Source of the DNA: an uncultured Mucilaginibacter sp. | GTDB taxonomy: Bacteria; Bacteroidota; Bacteroidia; Sphingobacteriales; Sphingobacteriaceae | Reading direction: 5' to 3' | Assembly: GCA_903885865.1 (NCBI GenBank) | Contig: CAISKH010000148.1 | Coordinates: forward strand, 1-6,554 | Length of the DNA: 6,554 nt | In this document: positions 1 through 6,391 of the stretch, piece by piece | How positions within the stretch are numbered: the first letter of the stretch is position 1 | Layout of the letters: the number at the start of each line of letters is the position of its first letter | Program-made: the position numbers and the translations under genes | The notes under the pieces: model-generated | Database searches by the model: none | What the model saw: only the letters and a program-made list of their open reading frames with translations | Told to the model about the DNA's origin: nothing

Positions 1-705
1 TCGCTCAGGGGGCCGGGGCTGTTTTTCATTATCCCCATATTAGACACTATACCCTACTGGATAGATACCCGTGTAATTACCACCTCTTTTAAGGCCGAAA
101 AAACGCTTACCAAGGATACTGTTCCGGTTGATGTTGACGCGGTACTTTTTTGGAGGGTGTTTGACCAGAAAAAAGCCGCTCTTGAAATAGCCGACTATAA
201 AAGCGCGATAAGCTGGGCCTCGCAAACCGCCTTGCGCGATGTTATCGGGAAGACTATGCTATCAGACATGCTTGAAGGAAGAGAGAAGATCAGCGGCGTG
301 CTGCAAAAAATTATTGATGAACGTACAGAACCCTGGGGCGTTAATGTGAATTCTGTAGAGATCAAAGACGTTTTGATCCCATCGGCATTGGAAAACGCCA
401 TGTCAATGCAGGCGCAGGCCGAAAGAGAACGGCAGGCCCGTGTGATACTGGGAGATTCGGAAAGGCAGGTGGCCGAGAAGTTTGCCGAAGCGGCACTCAC
501 CTACGCAGACAACCCGGTTGCGCTGCATTTAAGGGCAATGAATATGCTCTATGAGGGTTTGAAGCAAAACTCAACCATTGTAATTGTACCCAGTTCGGCA
601 GTGGATACCATGCAACTGGGCAGCATGGCCGGTTTAACGGCGCTCACCATGGGCATTGGCCAGGAAAAAGCAAATAAAGACAACGCTGCCGCTAAAAAAT
701 CGTAA
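1..705 (+). CDS. Slipin / stomatin-like SPFH-domain membrane protein, 5' end missing
   Basis: The frame is open from the first base to the TAA at 703-705 and gives 234 residues, so the gene starts before the window; the GTG at 157 is internal. The visible part opens with LRGPGLFFIIPILDTI, the segment that follows the N-terminal membrane hairpin in slipins, then TLTKDTVPVDVDAVLFWRV (SPFH/prohibitin core, about residues 39-57). Further typical parts are the TALRDVIGKTMLSDMLEGRE stretch, EPWGVNVNSVEIKDVLIP, a charged helix rich in QAQAERERQAR, and a C-terminal helix ending in VIVPSSAVDTMQLG. Family knowledge: slipins oligomerise on the cytoplasmic membrane, form scaffold-like microdomains and often pair with an NfeD-type partner. 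No NfeD gene is visible; it could lie upstream. The final lysine- and alanine-rich tail is unremarkable. The family call is firm; the specific role is unknown. Confidence 0.93.
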   Translation, partial: SLRGPGLFFIIPILDTIPYWIDTRVITTSFKAEKTLTKDTVPVDVDAVLFWRVFDQKKAALEIADYKSAISWASQTALRDVIGKTMLSDMLEGREKISGVLQKIIDERTEPWGVNVNSVEIKDVLIPSALENAMSMQAQAERERQARVILGDSERQVAEKFAEAALTYADNPVALHLRAMNMLYEGLKQNSTIVIVPSSAVDTMQLGSMAGLTALTMGIGQEKANKDNAAAKKS

Positions 706-806
706 GTCTGTGTGGTTGAAGCACCAGTTAAAATAACATCTTTTAGTTCCCGTATCCTTCTTTTACTAATTTTTCATACCTTCGTTTTGCTAATATTTTT
801 ATCAAA

Positions 807-2213
807 ATGACCGTTGCCATTTTAGTTGTTTCTGCTATTTTTCTTTTAGTGTCTGTATGGTTGTTTTTGAAACGGCCGGGGTCTGCTGACGGTATATCGG
901 CAGATGAGTTTTCCCGCCTTAAAAACGACAATAATGCTTTGAACATATCGCTGGCCAAAGCCGAGGAGCGCGCGCGCGGCCTGGGTTTGGAGCGTGATAA
1001 AGCCGATAAATTATTGCAGGATGAACGTGCACGGTATGATGCGGCAACAACCCTATTAAACCAGGAATTACAGGTTGAAAGAAACCGGATAGCCAAGGCT
1101 GAAGAATCATTTGTTGCCCAGCGCCAGCGTTTAAGCGAGCAGGAAAAAAGCATACAGGAAATACAACAAAAGTTTCAAAAAGAGTTTGAGAACGTTGCCG
1201 AGAAACTGCTGAAAGAAAAATCGAAAGAGTTTGTTGATGTAAACCGTACCAATTTGGATATCATACTTAATCCGCTAAAGGAAAACCTGAAAGCTTTTGA
1301 GGATAAGGTAGACAAAGTTTATAACATGGAAGCCGCCGAACGCAATACCATGAAAGGTGTTATTACCCAGTTGATGGAGCTGAACCAGCAAATAAGCGAC
1401 GAGGCTAAAAACCTGACCAAGGCCCTGAAAGGCGATAACAAAAAGCAGGGCAACTGGGGCGAAGTTATTTTGGAACGGGTATTAGAACGCTCGGGCCTTG
1501 TTAAGGATCAGGAATACCGGCTACAGGCCAGTTTAACCGGCATTGACGGCAGCCGCCTGCAACCCGATGTGGTTATTGACCTGCCCGATGAAAAGCATTT
1601 AATTATCGACTCGAAAGTATCACTGATCGCTTATGAGCGGCTGGTTAATTGTGAAACAGAGGATGAGCGTAAATTATATTCAAAGGCTCATGTGGAATCT
1701 ATCCGCAATCATGTGCAGGGTTTATCGTCAAAAAATTACCACGACCTGTACCAGATCAATTCGCCTGATTTTGTGTTGCTGTTTATCCCTATAGAATCGT
1801 CGTTCAGTTTCGCGGTACAGATTGATTCTGAACTGTTCAGCGACGCCTGGGACAAGCGGGTGGTAATTGTGAGTCCTTCAACCCTGCTGGCTACCCTTCG
1901 CACCATTGCCAGTATATGGAAACAGGAGCGCCAAAACAAAAACGTGCTGGAAATTGCACAATTAAGCGGACGGATGTACGACAAATTTGTTGGCTTTGTT
2001 GCCGATATGGAAAACATAGGCAAAAACCTCAAACAAAGCCAAAGCGCCTATGATGGCGCTATCAATAAACTAACCGAAGGTAATGGCAACCTCACCAAAA
2101 CTGCCGAGAAAATTAAGAGTTTGGGGGCAAAGGCTAATAAGCAGCTGGATCAGAAGTATTTGGATGACGATGCCCCACAACCCCCTGAAGGGGGAGTTGA
2201 AGAACTTAATTAA
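807..2213 (+). CDS. rmuC: RmuC family protein (DNA recombination protein RmuC)
   Basis: This 468-residue protein has an N-terminal membrane segment (about residues 3-21), a long charged coiled coil (about 32-145), and then the RmuC domain (about 150-435). Diagnostic stretches are KQGNWGEVILERVLERSGL (213-231), LQPDVVIDLPDEKHLIIDSK (251-270), FVLLFIPIESSFSFAV (322-337) and the helix SPSTLLATLRTIASIWKQE (356-374). Asp254 with Asp268-x-Lys270 resembles a PD-(D/E)xK nuclease core, in line with published fold predictions for the family. In E. coli, loss of RmuC raises inversion at short inverted repeats; its biochemical activity is not settled. The ATG at 807 is preferred because it places the hydrophobic anchor at the very N-terminus. 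The last residues (APQPPEGGVEELN) are written by a palindromic repeat and look like a recent extension rather than family sequence. A 101-bp gap separates the gene from the slipin gene, with no convincing promoter or terminator in it. Confidence 0.95.
   Translation: MTVAILVVSAIFLLVSVWLFLKRPGSADGISADEFSRLKNDNNALNISLAKAEERARGLGLERDKADKLLQDERARYDAATTLLNQELQVERNRIAKAEESFVAQRQRLSEQEKSIQEIQQKFQKEFENVAEKLLKEKSKEFVDVNRTNLDIILNPLKENLKAFEDKVDKVYNMEAAERNTMKGVITQLMELNQQISDEAKNLTKALKGDNKKQGNWGEVILERVLERSGLVKDQEYRLQASLTGIDGSRLQPDVVIDLPDEKHLIIDSKVSLIAYERLVNCETEDERKLYSKAHVESIRNHVQGLSSKNYHDLYQINSPDFVLLFIPIESSFSFAVQIDSELFSDAWDKRVVIVSPSTLLATLRTIASIWKQERQNKNVLEIAQLSGRMYDKFVGFVADMENIGKNLKQSQSAYDGAINKLTEGNGNLTKTAEKIKSLGAKANKQLDQKYLDDDAPQPPEGGVEELN
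2178..2194 (+). repeat. Palindromic GC repeat, copy 1, inside the rmuC 3' end
   Basis: The 17 bases caaccccctgaaggggg hold the palindrome CCCCCTGAAGGGGG (6-bp arms around GA). The element is read in frame as the PQPPEGG part of the RmuC tail. An exact inverted copy lies at 2236-2252. Similar short palindromes are, from general recollection, scattered between genes in Sphingobacteriaceae genomes; that dispersal cannot be confirmed from this window. Confidence 0.75.
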
Positions 2214-2223
2214 AAACCGCTAC

Positions 2224-2258
2224 TTATAAAAAGCCCCCCCTTCAGGGGGTTGGGGGGT
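2224..2258 (-). terminator. Probable intrinsic terminator of nadA-thiL, built from the palindromic repeat
   Basis: On the minus strand, C5-TGAA-G5 forms a pure G:C stem with a 4-base loop (2249-2236), followed by GG, C and then TTTTT (2232-2228) and ATAA. A strong GC hairpin followed by a T-tract is the classic Rho-independent layout. The stem begins before the thiL stop codon and the stop lies in the loop. On the plus strand the hairpin is followed by TTGGGGGG rather than T, so it is a poor terminator for rmuC. Confidence 0.6.
2236..2252 (-). repeat. Palindromic GC repeat, copy 2, inverted, over the thiL stop codon
   Basis: This is the exact reverse complement of copy 1 (2178-2194) over 17 bases, with 41 bases between the two. 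Pairing between copies could be extended outward past one mismatch (2173-2176 with 2254-2257). The copy carries the thiL TGA (2244-2242) and writes the last thiL codons (Pro-Thr-Pro). It is flanked by a G6 run (2252-2257) and sits in a C7 run (2234-2240). Confidence 0.75.
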
Positions 2259-3291
2259 TAAACGCGTTCCAGCCCTGCGCTTTTAACGCATGAACATTCC
2301 CGCTCTTCGTAATCAAATTACACCCCGAAGCCGGCTCGGTAATATGGCCGATGATGGTGATATCCATTTTAAACTTTATCTTTTCGTAATCAGCCTGTTT
2401 CACGGTAAACAGCAGTTCGTAATCTTCGCCGCCGCTCAGGGCGCATACGGTAGGGTCAAGGTTAAACTCGCGGGCCGTTTCAAAGGTCATGGGGTCGAGC
2501 GGAATTTTTTCTTCGTATATACTACAGCCTTTCCTGCTTTGTTTGCAGATATGCATGATCTCGGAAGCCAAACCATCCGAAATATCTATCATCGCCGTTG
2601 GCTTCACTTCAATTTCTTTTAGCAGTTCTATAATATCTTTCCTTGCTTCGGGTTTCAGCTGGCGCTCAACAATGTAATCCTTGCCTTCCAGGTCGGGTTG
2701 AATATTTGGGTTCTCCAAATAGATCAACTTTTCTCGCTCCAGTAATTGCAGGCCAACATAGGCCCCTCCCAGATCACCCGATACACATATCAGGTCGCCT
2801 TCCTGCGCGCCGTCGCGGTAAACCACATCTTCCGGGTTAGCATAGCCTATTGCTGTTACACTTAATACCAATCCTTGTTTTGAGGAGGACGTATCGCCGC
2901 CCACCAGGTCAACACCATATTTTTCGCAGGCTATATAAATGCCTTCATATAATTCTTCAACCGCTTCTATCGGGAACTTGCTCGACATACCTATGGATAC
3001 CGTAACCTGCGTAGCCGTACCATTCATGGCATAAATATCGCTCAGGTTTACCTGTATGGCTTTATAGCCCAGGTGCTTTAAAGGTGTATATGCCAGGTCG
3101 AAATGAATGCCTTCCAGCAGTATATCGGTAGATACCAGTATTCTTTTCCCTTTAAAATCAAGCACCGCGGCGTCGTCACCTACCCCTTTAACCGTGCTTT
3201 TTTGCACCATCTGAATATTTTTAGTCAGATGATCGATCAGGCCGAACTCTCCTAATGCTTCTATATTGGTTTTCTCTTTATTATCAAACAT
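2242..3291 (-). CDS. thiL: Thiamine-monophosphate kinase
   Basis: ThiL phosphorylates thiamine monophosphate with ATP to thiamine pyrophosphate, the last step of cofactor synthesis, in the cytoplasm. The 349-residue protein shows the family signatures in order: LGEFGLIDHL (13-22), GVGDDAAV (36-43), STDILLEGIHFD (54-65), LSDIYAMNG (83-91), GGDTSSSKQG (131-140), SGDLGGAYVGL (171-181), RQLKPEAR (210-217), MIDISDGLASE (234-244) and SGGEDYELLF (286-295). The Asp residues of GDD, STD and SDI are the usual metal and nucleotide ligands. The ATG at 3291 places GEFGLI at the normal distance from the N-terminus. The family core ends at about GWNAF (340-344); the remaining NPPTP is encoded by the palindromic repeat at the 3' end. 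The start lies 23 bp after the nadA stop on the same strand, which suggests cotranscription with nadA although the pathways differ. Confidence 0.97.
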   Translation of the reverse strand: MFDNKEKTNIEALGEFGLIDHLTKNIQMVQKSTVKGVGDDAAVLDFKGKRILVSTDILLEGIHFDLAYTPLKHLGYKAIQVNLSDIYAMNGTATQVTVSIGMSSKFPIEAVEELYEGIYIACEKYGVDLVGGDTSSSKQGLVLSVTAIGYANPEDVVYRDGAQEGDLICVSGDLGGAYVGLQLLEREKLIYLENPNIQPDLEGKDYIVERQLKPEARKDIIELLKEIEVKPTAMIDISDGLASEIMHICKQSRKGCSIYEEKIPLDPMTFETAREFNLDPTVCALSGGEDYELLFTVKQADYEKIKFKMDITIIGHITEPASGCNLITKSGNVHALKAQGWNAFNPPTP

Positions 3292-3314
3292 ATTATAAAT
3301 GATTTTATCTATCT

Positions 3315-4307
3315 CTACAAGCCCAACCGCGCCGATACCTCCAACATCCTTTCAATAGGTTTTACAGCCCTTTCAATAATATGTTGCGGAACTTCTATTT
3401 CTGGTAGCTCAATTTTGAGGCATAAATAAAGCTTCTCCAGCGTATTTCGTTTCATGTGGGGGCAATCATTACAGGCGCAATTATTGTTTGGTGGGGCGGG
3501 TATAAACACTTTATGCGGGTTGTTTTTTTGCATCTGGTGAATGATACCGGGCTCGGTAGCTACTATAAATTCTTTGTCAGGATGATTGGTGGCATATTTA
3601 AATATCCCGGTTGTTGAGCCAATATAATCGGCCATTTTTAATATTGCATCCTCGCATTCGGGGTGGGCCAGTAGTTTAGCGCCGGGATGTCTTTCTTTTA
3701 ATTTAGTAATTTTCTCTCTCGAAAATATTTCATGTACCATACAGGCGCCGTTCCATAAAACCAGGTCACGCCCGGTTTTTTTTGCTACATAGGCCCCTAA
3801 ATTTTTATCAGGCCCGAATATGATCTTTTGGTCCTTAGGCAAACTTTCAACTATCCCTATCGCGTTGCTTGAGGTACAAACTATATCGCTCATCGCCTTT
3901 AATTCGGCCGTACAGTTTACGTAAGTAATCACTACGTGATCAGGATATTGCTCCATAAACTTTTTAAATAAATGCGGCGGACAACTATCAGCTAACGAAC
4001 AGCCGGCTTTCAGGTCGGGTAATAGGACCTTTTTGGCGGGTGATAATATTTTAGCGGTCTCGGCCATGAAATGCACCCCTGCGAATACGATAATATCGGC
4101 ATCGGTTTTAGCGGCTTGCTGCGAAAGGCCCAAACTATCTCCAATATAATCTGCAATGTCCTGTATATCAGCATCCTGGTAATAGTGAGCAAGTATAACC
4201 GCATTTTTTTCTTTTTTAAGTTTTTCTATTTCATCAAAAAGGTCGAGGGTGGGGTCTATCATTTCCTCCACATAGCCTTTCAGGTTTATTTCTTCGAAGA
4301 TATCCAT
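3315..4307 (-). CDS. nadA: Quinolinate synthase A ([4Fe-4S] enzyme)
   Basis: NadA condenses iminoaspartate with dihydroxyacetone phosphate to quinolinate, the precursor of NAD. The 330-residue protein has the substrate-binding AHYYQDADIQDIADYIGDSL (40-59), VHFMAETAKIL (78-88), and the expected three cluster cysteines: Cys103 in AGCSLADSC, Cys189 in WNGACMVHE, and Cys282 in CNDCPHMKRNT (extra cysteines at 277 and 279 give the C-x-C-x-x-C-P pattern). HPEC (215-218) supplies the conserved His and Glu. Length and motifs match the three-cysteine family with nothing missing. The ATG at 4307 is the first start after an in-frame TGA at 4319-4317; Met16 is a less likely alternative. The gene leads a probable nadA-thiL transcript and diverges from nadB across 408 bp, so the two partner enzymes share one control region. 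A long dyad begins 15 bases upstream of this start. Confidence 0.98.
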   Translation of the reverse strand: MDIFEEINLKGYVEEMIDPTLDLFDEIEKLKKEKNAVILAHYYQDADIQDIADYIGDSLGLSQQAAKTDADIIVFAGVHFMAETAKILSPAKKVLLPDLKAGCSLADSCPPHLFKKFMEQYPDHVVITYVNCTAELKAMSDIVCTSSNAIGIVESLPKDQKIIFGPDKNLGAYVAKKTGRDLVLWNGACMVHEIFSREKITKLKERHPGAKLLAHPECEDAILKMADYIGSTTGIFKYATNHPDKEFIVATEPGIIHQMQKNNPHKVFIPAPPNNNCACNDCPHMKRNTLEKLYLCLKIELPEIEVPQHIIERAVKPIERMLEVSARLGL

Positions 4308-4322
4308 TTCAACAATTCAATT

Positions 4323-4364
4323 AATAACAATTAGTTTTATATATAAAAAGAAACTATTGTTATT
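4323..4364. promoter_or_regulatory. Long dyad just upstream of nadA: candidate operator or leader hairpin
   Basis: The left arm AATAACAAT-T-AGTTT (4323-4337) and the right arm AAACTATTGTTATT (4351-4364) are complementary over 14 positions with one extra T (4332). The spacer is 13 bases of A and T with a single G. The dyad lies 15 bases upstream of the nadA ATG, so it overlaps either the promoter or the 5' leader. In such AT-rich DNA some dyads arise by chance, but 14 pairs with one bulge is long. A repressor site or an mRNA hairpin near the start codon would both fit; the binding factor is unknown. Confidence 0.4.
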
Positions 4365-4464
4365 GGTGTGTTAGTTATGTTTAAAAAAATTTATCAGTTG
4401 GTGGTATAAGTTTGTTTTTAACTATTTATTAACATAAAATATACTTTTCTTTTTAATTATAATA

Positions 4465-4492
4465 TTGATTATTAGTAGAGTATAATTATCAA
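4465..4492. promoter_or_regulatory. Imperfect inverted repeat in mid-gap, possible operator
   Basis: TTGATTATTA (4465-4474) and TAATTATCAA (4483-4492) pair at 9 of 10 positions across an 8-base spacer. The site lies near the middle of the nadA/nadB gap and could serve as a shared operator. A T-rich stretch follows on the plus strand, so a weak hairpin terminator is another reading. Local base composition makes chance matches likely, hence the low confidence. Confidence 0.2.
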
Positions 4493-4669
4493 CTTTTATT
4501 TTAAAAACTTATTTGTTGATATTTTATTGCTTGTTATAATGTTAGCTTTGTTGTTAAACCGGCTCAAAAGTCGCTTAAAAAATGTTTCTATTATCAATAA
4601 AAAGTAAGGTTATTCACTAATTAATTATTTGTTAGTTTTTTGCTTACACAAAATTAACATCTTTGAACC

Positions 4670-4681
4670 CTATTGTTAACA
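4670..4681. promoter_or_regulatory. nadB-proximal site sharing a 9-base word with the nadA dyad
   Basis: CTATTGTTA (4670-4678) is identical to 4354-4362 in the right arm of the nadA dyad, and it overlaps the perfect 8-base palindrome TGTTAACA (4674-4681). It lies about 40 bases upstream of the nadB ATG; the nadA copy is about 50 bases from its own start. A shared regulator of nadA and nadB is one explanation. The word is AT-rich and short, so this is a suggestion only. Confidence 0.22.
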
Positions 4682-4715
4682 TACGAAATAATTTTACACA
4701 GCTAATACCTATTTT

Positions 4716-6308
4716 ATGTCCAGATACGTGGATTTCCTGGTAGTGGGTTCGGGCATTGCCGGGTTAAGTTTTGCACTAAAAGCAGCTAATCATGGTAAGG
4801 TACTGATAGTTACCAAATCAAACGAAGATGAATCAAATACAAAATATGCCCAGGGCGGGGTAGCCGTTGTTGTTGATAAAAAGGAAGATTCCTTTGAAAA
4901 ACATATCAACGATACCTTAATTGCTGGTGACGGCCTTTGTGATAAAGAAGTTGTTGAAATTGTAGTTAAAGAAGGACCGGACCGTATTAACGAAATAATT
5001 GATTACGGAACCAGTTTTGATAAAACAAATGAAGGTTTTTACGACCTGGCAAAAGAAGGCGGCCACTCCGAATTCAGGGTTTTGCATTATAAGGATATAA
5101 CGGGTTTTGAGATCGAAAGGTCCTTATTAGAGGAGATACATAAAAATCCTAATATTGAAATACTAACGCATTATTTCGCTGTAGATTTGATTACTCAACA
5201 TCATTTGGGAGCGTTTGTAGATAAATCAACAACCGATATTACTTGTTATGGTATCTATGCGCTAAACACTATAAATAACCAGGTAAAAAAAATTTTATCA
5301 AAGATTACGGTTATGGCTTCGGGTGGCGCCGGGCATATTTATTCGGTAACGACTAACCCCACTATAGCTACCGGCGATGGCGTGGCCATGGTTTACCGGG
5401 CCAAGGGCAAGGTGCGCAATATGGAGTTTATACAATTTCATCCAACCGCTTTATATAATCCCGGCGATTACCCTTCATTTTTAATTTCGGAAGCGGTACG
5501 CGGTTTTGGCGGGATATTGAAACGGACCAACGGCGAAGAATTTATGCAGGAGTATGATGAACGAAAGTCATTGGCCCCGCGCGATATTGTGGCAAGGGCC
5601 ATTGATGCTGAAATAAAGAAATCGGGCGAAGATTATGTTTACCTCGATATAAGGCACCGCAGCAAAAAGGATATTTTAACGCATTTCCCTAATATATATG
5701 CCAAGTGTTTAGAGATAGGTATTGATATGACTAAAGATATGATACCTGTATCGCCGGCCTGTCATTATATGTGCGGCGGTGTTATGGTTGATCATGAAGG
5801 TGCCTCATCTATTATGCGCTTATATGCCTGCGGCGAATGCTCATCAACCGGCTTGCATGGCGCTAACAGGTTAGCATCCAATTCTTTATTAGAGGCATTG
5901 GTTTTCGCGCATCGCATTTATAAAAATGCCATCGGCCAATTTAATACCATTACTATCCCCGAAAATATACCCGATTGGGATGAGAAAGGCGTACAACTAT
6001 CCAACGAAGATATCCTGGTAACCCACAATATCCGCGAAATGCAAAAGCTGATGAGTGATTATGTAGGGATTGTGCGCTCCGATTTCCGTTTGGAGCGGGC
6101 CATGCGCCGCCTGGGTTTATTATATGAAGAAACGGAAGAGTTTTATAAGCGCACCAAGCTATCTGTAAAACTTTGTGAGCTGCGTAATTTGATACAGGTA
6201 TCGTTTATCGTCGTAAAATCAGCCATGATGCGTAAGGAGAGCCGGGGGTTGCATTATACAACTGATTATCCGGAACATCAGAAGGAAGTGGAGGATACGG
6301 TGTTTTAG
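4716..6308 (+). CDS. nadB: L-aspartate oxidase (FAD enzyme)
   Basis: NadB oxidises L-aspartate to iminoaspartate, the first step of de novo NAD synthesis, and passes the product to NadA. The 530-residue length is normal. The N-terminus has the FAD dinucleotide fold FLVVGSGIAGLSFALKA (7-23) and the flavin-contacting SNTKYAQGGVAVV (40-52). Residues matching the E. coli active site are present: Glu114 in KEGGHS, His242 in FHPTAL, Arg289 in LAPRDIVARAI, His350 in CHYMCGG and Arg385 in GLHGANRLASNSLLEALVF. The C-terminal helical domain ends with ESRGLHYTTDYP (508-519), the usual family ending. This separates it from the related fumarate reductase and succinate dehydrogenase flavoproteins, which are usually longer. 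The ATG at 4716 is chosen because the FAD motif must be close to the N-terminus; no Shine-Dalgarno is visible, as usual in this phylum. The TAG ends at 6308, directly against the 3' end of an opposing tRNA gene. Confidence 0.98.
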   Translation: MSRYVDFLVVGSGIAGLSFALKAANHGKVLIVTKSNEDESNTKYAQGGVAVVVDKKEDSFEKHINDTLIAGDGLCDKEVVEIVVKEGPDRINEIIDYGTSFDKTNEGFYDLAKEGGHSEFRVLHYKDITGFEIERSLLEEIHKNPNIEILTHYFAVDLITQHHLGAFVDKSTTDITCYGIYALNTINNQVKKILSKITVMASGGAGHIYSVTTNPTIATGDGVAMVYRAKGKVRNMEFIQFHPTALYNPGDYPSFLISEAVRGFGGILKRTNGEEFMQEYDERKSLAPRDIVARAIDAEIKKSGEDYVYLDIRHRSKKDILTHFPNIYAKCLEIGIDMTKDMIPVSPACHYMCGGVMVDHEGASSIMRLYACGECSSTGLHGANRLASNSLLEALVFAHRIYKNAIGQFNTITIPENIPDWDEKGVQLSNEDILVTHNIREMQKLMSDYVGIVRSDFRLERAMRRLGLLYEETEEFYKRTKLSVKLCELRNLIQVSFIVVKSAMMRKESRGLHYTTDYPEHQKEVEDTVF

Positions 6309-6381
6309 AGCGGAAAACGGGATTCGAACCCGCGGCCTTCAGTTTGGGAAACAGATGCTCTACCAGCTGAGCTATTTCCGC
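6309..6381 (-). tRNA. tRNA-Gly, anticodon CCC
   Basis: A complete 73-base cloverleaf can be drawn on the minus strand. The acceptor is GCGGAAA (6381-6375) with TTTCCGC (6316-6310), then discriminator T (6309). The D arm is GCTC-AGCTGGTA-GAGC. The anticodon arm is TCTGT-TTCCCAA-ACTGA with anticodon CCC, which reads GGG (Gly). The variable loop is AGGCC, and the T arm is GCGGG-TTCGAAT-CCCGT. A U discriminator is the usual Gly identity element and supports the assignment. CCA is not encoded and must be added enzymatically. The anticodon stem has a U-U mismatch (positions 29 and 41), an imperfection in an otherwise good structure. The 3' end abuts the nadB stop codon, so the 3' trailer is antisense to nadB. 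Confidence 0.95.
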
Positions 6382-6391
6382 TTTTGGTATG

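Larger units (their letters stand above)
4308..4715. other. AT-rich divergent control region between nadA and nadB
   Basis: This is 408 bp without a credible gene. A hand count gives about 20% G+C over 4321-4680, far below the flanking genes. It holds several inverted repeats (listed separately), and one less AT-rich patch around 4559-4575. No tRNA, riboswitch core or mobile element was recognised. Because nadA and nadB diverge from it, both promoters should lie here. No match to the Bacteroidota promoter pattern (TTTG, then TAnnTTTG) is good enough on either strand to place them with confidence. Confidence 0.6.

Noticed and set aside
157..705. Independent 182-residue gene starting at the GTG at 157
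   Set aside because: The frame is open to position 1 and the upstream residues match the slipin family core, so this GTG is internal to a truncated gene.
777..784. TACCTTCG as a -7 element for rmuC
   Set aside because: It has one mismatch and no -33 partner at the right spacing, so the rmuC promoter cannot be placed.
2290..2840. Plus-strand reading frames opposite thiL
   Set aside because: They are shadows of a strongly conserved thiL reading frame and resemble no protein family.
4582..4620. 12-codon reading frame (MFLLSIKSKVIH) in the nadA/nadB gap, possible leader peptide for nadB
   Set aside because: There is no ribosome site, no attenuator-like hairpins after it and no telling amino-acid run; such short frames are expected by chance.
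4649..4656. Perfect TAnnTTTG box (TAATTTTG) on the minus strand, possible nadA promoter
   Set aside because: There is no TTG/TTTG element at the proper distance upstream, and it lies about 340 bases from nadA; one such box is expected by chance in AT-rich DNA.
4639..4665. Possible nadB promoter: TTTG at 4639-4642 and CATCTTTG at 4658-4665
   Set aside because: The -7 box has one mismatch and the spacing is only 15 bases, shorter than expected for Bacteroidota promoters.
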